From Elysia marginata (taxonomy: Eukaryota; Mollusca; Gastropoda; Plakobranchidae): 38,914 nucleotides of DNA. The stretch spans positions 447,408-486,321 of the forward strand of contig BMAT01002802.1 in NCBI GenBank assembly GCA_019649035.1, written 5' to 3'. How positions within the stretch are numbered: the stretch's first letter is position 1; each line of letters opens with the position of its first letter. Of this stretch, positions 35,101 through 38,914 are shown one piece after another. Both the position numbers and the translations under genes were made by a program. The notes beneath the pieces are model-generated. The model made no database searches. It was not told the origin of the DNA and worked only from the letters and a program-made list of their open reading frames with translations.

Positions 35101-36804
35101 ATCTGAGGTGCATCATAACTTTTTTTCAAATTGACGTAGCAAAAACCCAAAAATACTGTTTTTCATGGTTTTTCAAGCTCTTTAGTATACTATAATATGC
35201 ATTTTTAAAAATATAACAAAGTGTTAATATTATAATTAATATAAATCAGCTTATCACACCTATAAATAATAATAAGTCACAATGTTTTTTTACACTCTAA
35301 GCAAGATTGCAATGCAGCCATTCATAAGGTGTAGATAAACATAAATTGCTTTTCTTAGGAAATTACAACATATGTCGTGGTTGGAAAACAAATCTGCAAC
35401 CACCAAAAAAGAAAGATGTTGCCTCACTAATAACTGGGTGTTAAAAAATTTACAAATGACAAGTAAACTTTAGACAGTAATTCATGGAAGTTCTTTCACC
35501 AACTTGACAAAATGAAGTTCCAAAGCCCAGTTTTGAAATTCAGGCTTCCGAAGTTTAGTGGGTGTTCAGAAGTCAAAGTTTTAAAATTTGCAATCAACGC
35601 TAAAATCAACATCTTGAAATTTTTTGTTTTATTTGTTCAATTTTGGTTGAAATGATTGGTACTTAGGCCTTTAAACCTTTTATATACTTCATTTCAAACT
35701 CTATTAACTCTCTTTTCTGAAATTTCAGAAGTCATATTATAAGTAGCCCTGCCGACTTTTATGGCTTTAACAGTTAAAGCCGCGTATGAACACAAACCGC
35801 ATAATTACATGCAAAACCATTTAGGTTTGAAGCAAGTTGAAATGTAGGCCCTAATGAAGGTAAAACGGGCAATATATCAAACATCTCTTTTATGTGTGAA
35901 AGTGACTTTGATCCCGCTGCTATTACTCATACCTAACAAATGTATGCCATGTAATTAGTAAGCTCATCAGTGAATTTGACCTATATCTCCAAAATGTCAC
36001 GTGGGTCTTGGGGTCAGCGGGGGTTTCCATTCAATAATCTCTTCCGAATTCCCGCCATTCCATGTTTAATTTTATGTTACGCAAGTGCCGATAGGTCTAG
36101 AAAAGTAGCAGCATTTCATTGGTTGGTATAACGGATTTCATTTGGGGTGCTGCTTGGGTTAGACTATGTAAATAATGTCACTTGAATTTCCTTGCCTCTT
36201 GGGGCTAGGCTGAAGATTTTGTATTCGGGCTCGTATACATTTTCTAGATCTAGTCTTTTTGCATGTAAAAGAAATACTTAAATTAATTATATCTTTCACA
36301 GCTAAGTATAAAGCACACTGGAAGTAAAATTTATTTTGGGATGACAAATTTGAGTGACAACGTTTCTGTCATTCTGTTCTAGATCTAGATCTACCGAATG
36401 ATGTACGAAAGCCAGTCAACACCGATACACCTAGACCCACTCCCAAGGCAAGATTAGAGAAGGGATTTTGGCCTAGAAAGTATTTATAAAGAAAAGTGGG
36501 GATTTCATAAAATGCTCTGAAAAGCTGACCAAGGTTCGAGTCCAAGGATGGAAACTTGGTTGGTGTCTTTTTTGAATCATCAAGATCTAGTCTAACTAAG
36601 GCTGTTAAAAGTGACCCTTAACAACATCCCAAACAGTACCCCAAATAAAATCCGCCACAAGGCGGTTTGCTGACCCCAATAGTCACGTGACTGTTTACGG
36701 GTAGTATTACTTATTAGTAATAGGTCAGATTCATTAATCATTTTGATGTTTATTTCATGATCTTCTAAAGACATCCCTAATAGACTAAAATTGCCATATT
36801 AAAT
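35101..36804. other. Rfx 5' UTR intron, no gene seen
   Basis: It contains two CACGTG E-boxes (35998 and 36684) and CTAGATCT motifs. No coding frame was recognised. Confidence 0.45.
36681..36692. promoter_or_regulatory. Palindromic E-box AGTCACGTGACT
   Basis: A perfect 12-bp palindrome centred on CACGTG, the USF/MITF/Myc class of bHLH site, lies in the 5' UTR intron. A second CACGTG is at 35998-36003. Occupancy is unknown. Confidence 0.3.
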
Positions 36805-37077
36805 GTTTTTATGGAATCACTTCCATACCGACGCGCTACTTTGAAATTAATTTAAAGCACTAGATAAACTTGTTACCTGATACAATATGACTAATCCAAT
36901 GTTAATGGATGAATATTCACTGGACGTTGGTCTAGTGCGTTGTATTTTTATATAAATGGAATTTTCTTTCACCACTCGGGACAACGCAAGTGTATATGTG
37001 ACGCCATTTTGTAAACAGACTTGCTTCATTTCGTTACTTTTACTGACGCGTCGGTATGGAAGTCTTTCCGTTTTTAT
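36805..37077. mobile_element. 257-bp MITE with 23-bp inverted ends and 8-bp target duplication
   Basis: The element runs 36813-37069. The left end, GGAATC then ACTTCCATACCGACGCG, and the reverse complement of the right end, GGAAAG then the same 17 bases, match at 21 of 23 positions. Both sides carry the direct repeat GTTTTTAT (36805-36812 and 37070-37077), the expected 8-bp target duplication. An 8-bp duplication points to hAT-like transposition, though the terminal bases are not the usual CA-GG type. There is no internal transposase. It lies in the Rfx 5' UTR intron. Confidence 0.82.
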
Positions 37078-37639
37078 ATCGGGTAATAGATATATATCTA
37101 TGTATTTTCAAAAAATTGAATTAAATTTTATCATTTCACAATTATCTTTTTTGTCAATAAGTTGGACAACAGCCGACAGCAGATTTCAGAACACCTATAA
37201 CTATCTGGATCTGGGTCTAGAGACTAGATTATCTAGTTTGGGTCTCTATAGATATGAATATTGATGATCTAGATCTAGCTAGGTCTCAGACTTAGAATCA
37301 TACTAGATTTAGATCAGTGATAGCCGCCCTAGACTTCAATAAAGTATGATTGATAGATCTAGTTGAGGGTCTTGGGAACAGTGTGTGTTTTTTATGAAAT
37401 GGGGAAGCATTAAGCGTTTCTTATTCCTCAATCTACAATTTGTAGTACAAAAGATGTCAGGGGACTTGGGCCATGACCCATTTCATATACAACCACGAGG
37501 GCAGACCATGGTTTGTTGTCGTTGGTGATTGAAAGGTTGAAAGCTAAAACTTACTTTAGTGTCTAAAAAAGAACAGGACAAGCAATAACGGTTAAGATAA
37601 AAACTGATTTAAGAAAGAGCTTAAGCCTAGGTGTCATAC
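37078..37639. other. 5' intron sequence with CTAGATCT motifs
   Basis: There are several overlapping CTAG and AGATCT palindromes (about 37210-37370). The minus-strand donor CTAAA|GTAAGT at 37555 could end an alternative first exon. Nothing else was recognised. Confidence 0.35.
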
Positions 37640-37895
37640 AAATCCTAACGAACAAGACAAAGTTAGAGAGGAAGAAGGGAGTAAACACGAGAGTAGTTGC
37701 CGAAAGTTTCGAAGAGGACAAACACGAAAACAATGCGATCGGCCATTTTCAAACCGACCTTTTAGCATTCCGGTCAGCTTGGCGACAGTAAACAAACACA
37801 AACAACATTTTCTGACACCAACAAACGCATAAATTGAACATGAAGTAAAGAAACAATAAAATCATCCATCTCTAACTCAAATTAACAATATTCAC

Positions 37896-38010
37896 CTTGC
37901 AAAGTTGTTGATGGGAAACAGTCGTCACAGCTACGGTGTCTATGGCGTTTATTCCTACGGCAACTGTTGCCAGCTCTTCGCGTCAGCACGGGAGATATTC
38001 ATACACCTAC
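37896..38010 (-). other. Rfx: Probable 5' non-coding exon of Rfx (upstream end not defined)
   Basis: On the minus strand a donor CAAG|GTGAAT ends an exon at 37896, and the first coding exon has a 3' splice site (TTTACAG|AAAAG) upstream of its ATG, so the gene must have an upstream untranslated exon. The stretch upstream of this donor is richer in CpG than the introns and contains RFX-like half-sites. The transcription start is not visible; 38010 is a guess. Another usable donor, CTAAA|GTAAGT, ends at 37555, so an alternative first exon at about 37555-37800 is possible. Confidence 0.45.
37959..37971. promoter_or_regulatory. Everted pair of RFX half-sites
   Basis: GGCAACTGTTGCC is a perfect inverted repeat around one base and contains the two X-box half-sites in everted order; the standard X-box is GTTGCC-N-GGCAAC. 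A degenerate X-box-like GTTGATGGGAAAC lies at 37907-37919 and a lone GTTGCC at 37696-37701. Binding by RFX is inferred only. Confidence 0.35.
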
Positions 38011-38228
38011 ATCCGGGTATTTTTCTTTTCTTAAAACATAATTTTGTTTCAAACAACAAATAAATGATTCTTAGACCGAAAAATAAGAGATAATATTTTT
38101 CCTTTTCAATTTTTTTTCAAAATAAAAAGGCAAATTAATTTGCTGAAGCTAAAAGTAAACGAGCTATAATTTGCTTGGCGGAATGCGCGTTGACATGAAA
38201 GGTTTGTGTGAGGCGGTCTACCAAGCAT

Positions 38229-38238
38229 GCATGCTGGG
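38229..38238 (-). promoter_or_regulatory. ZNF143/Staf-type core CCCAGCATGC
   Basis: The minus strand reads CCCAGCATGC, the core of the SBS motif common at vertebrate promoters. It lies 17 nt from the YY1-type ATG on the plus strand. Function in this organism is assumed by analogy. Confidence 0.35.
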
Positions 38239-38254
38239 GCAAGTTGCTATCAAG

Positions 38255-38305
38255 ATGGCGCACGTTCCTGGGCTCTGCAGCGTGCTTGACAACTACAGTG
38301 TGTGA
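38255..38305 (+). CDS. Short ORF or first-exon candidate at a YY1-type ATG
   Basis: ATG at 38255 lies in CAAG-ATG-GCG, combining a strong start context (A at -3, G at +4) with a YY1 consensus. The frame reads MAHVPGLCSVLDNYSV then TGA. A possible donor (CTACA|GTGTGT) precedes the stop, so it could instead be the first coding exon of a divergent plus-strand gene continuing beyond the window. No homology was recognised. Confidence 0.2.
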   Translation: MAHVPGLCSVLDNYSV

Positions 38306-38914
38306 AGTATGCCCTACCTCCCCGTTAACTCTTCATGTATCTGAACCGAATAAAGAAAAATGATTTTTCAAAAATTGAACACATGTTATTAATATAAAAT
38401 AACCGAAGAGTTTTGCTCATTGCCTGATGGGGAAAAAAGCTTTTTTTCCGCTATCACAATGTTTTGGGGTATAAGCAAAGGGTGAAGGTCATTTGGAAAT
38501 GAAGCTTGCCAAATTTAGTGGGAGGAAAAAAAAAACATTAATTTTTAGCATTTTGTATTTTTCTTTATTCGGCATTAACCCTTATCACCCTTTGAAATTC
38601 GGATTTTTTGCGATTAAGAAGGGTGCGTTTTCAAATTTTGTAAATTTGTTTGTTGTTTTTTTTGCCGCTTTGTCATATCTACAAATATAATATTATTATT
38701 TTTTGTTTTCCTCCTATTCTTAGACCTCTGTGGTTTCCCTTTACTTAGTTCACGGCAATTCATAATGCTACTTGCTTCAATTTTCGCTTCCCATTTGAGG
38801 GGGTCAGTCCTGTTCTTTCTCTTTTCTCATTTTGTTTTTCCTTGTTTGTTTGTTGTTGTTGTTTTCTTTGGGGTTGTTTTGTTTTCTTTTGGTTTTTAAT
38901 GTTTGATTTTTTGT
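38306..38914. other. No gene recognised, window edge
   Basis: AT-rich, T-rich sequence beyond the promoter region. The 38493-38690 frame is Phe/Lys-rich and looks like chance. A divergent gene, if present, would have its later exons outside the window. Confidence 0.4.

Larger units (their letters stand above)
37640..38310. promoter_or_regulatory. Probable Rfx promoter, possibly bidirectional
   Basis: This stretch at the 5' end of the gene has more CpG and GC than its surroundings and clusters promoter-type motifs. These are an exact ZNF143/Staf core CCCAGCATGC (minus, 38238-38229), a YY1-type CAAGATGGCG (plus, 38251-38260), another YY1-like AAAATGGCC (minus, 37749-37741), and RFX-type half-sites at 37696-37701 and 37959-37971. 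It is inferred from position and motifs; no TATA box was recognised. Confidence 0.5.

Noticed and set aside
37666..37746. Short minus-strand ORF from an AAAATGGCC start, about 27 codons
   Set aside because: The start matches a YY1 site, but the frame ends quickly, no compatible downstream donor lies before its stop, and the peptide is not recognisable.
1..38914. CRISPR array, bacterial operon or phage system
   Set aside because: All the real gene structure is spliced and animal-like; the tandem repeats present are minisatellites or microsatellites without spacers.

Overview
The window looks like nuclear DNA of an invertebrate animal, most likely a mollusc and probably a gastropod. It is AT-rich, with long introns and GT/AG splice sites, tRNA-derived SINEs, DNA-transposon remnants, microsatellites and two assembly gaps. 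The many CTAGATCTAGAT-type motifs and the SINE core GGTGTCAG-ATAATGTGAC recall mollusc genomes; that assignment is from memory and was not tested.

One gene dominates: a complete RFX1/2/3-type transcription factor on the minus strand, from a promoter near 37.6-38.3 kb to a stop codon at 12863. I rebuilt 18 coding exons (first ATG at 34425) whose splice phases all agree. They give an 873-residue protein with an N-terminal Gln/Tyr-rich activation region (exons 1-8), the RFX winged-helix DNA-binding domain (exons 9-10), a Gln-rich linker and extended dimerisation region (exons 11-17), and an acidic then Thr/Ala/Gly/Val-rich tail (exon 18). Two exons are in-frame microexons of 30 and 27 nt. RFX factors bind X-box DNA and control ciliary genes in animals.

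Layout: 1-4.7 kb holds a possible terminal exon of an unknown plus-strand gene (558-834), a 43-bp minisatellite, a 50-bp inverted repeat, a SINE and a duplicated GA microsatellite. From 4.7 to about 12.6 kb I see no gene, only A-rich satellite, a small TTAA-flanked MITE and a 792-nt gap. The RFX coding exons lie at 12.9-34.4 kb; their introns carry two SINEs, a GTA-type trinucleotide tract, a 40-bp direct repeat and a 23-nt gap. The 5' UTR intron (34.5-37.9 kb) holds a dead Tc1/mariner transposase fragment and a 257-bp MITE with an 8-bp target duplication. The promoter end has RFX half-sites, an exact ZNF143/Staf-type core and a YY1-type ATG, which suggests a divergent or bidirectional promoter.

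I found no new enzymatic or defence system. The points most worth following are the RFX microexons and tandem acceptor, a 41-nt frame-breaking candidate exon, the insertion in the C-terminal tail, the RFX-like sites at its own promoter, and the MITE with the target-site duplication.
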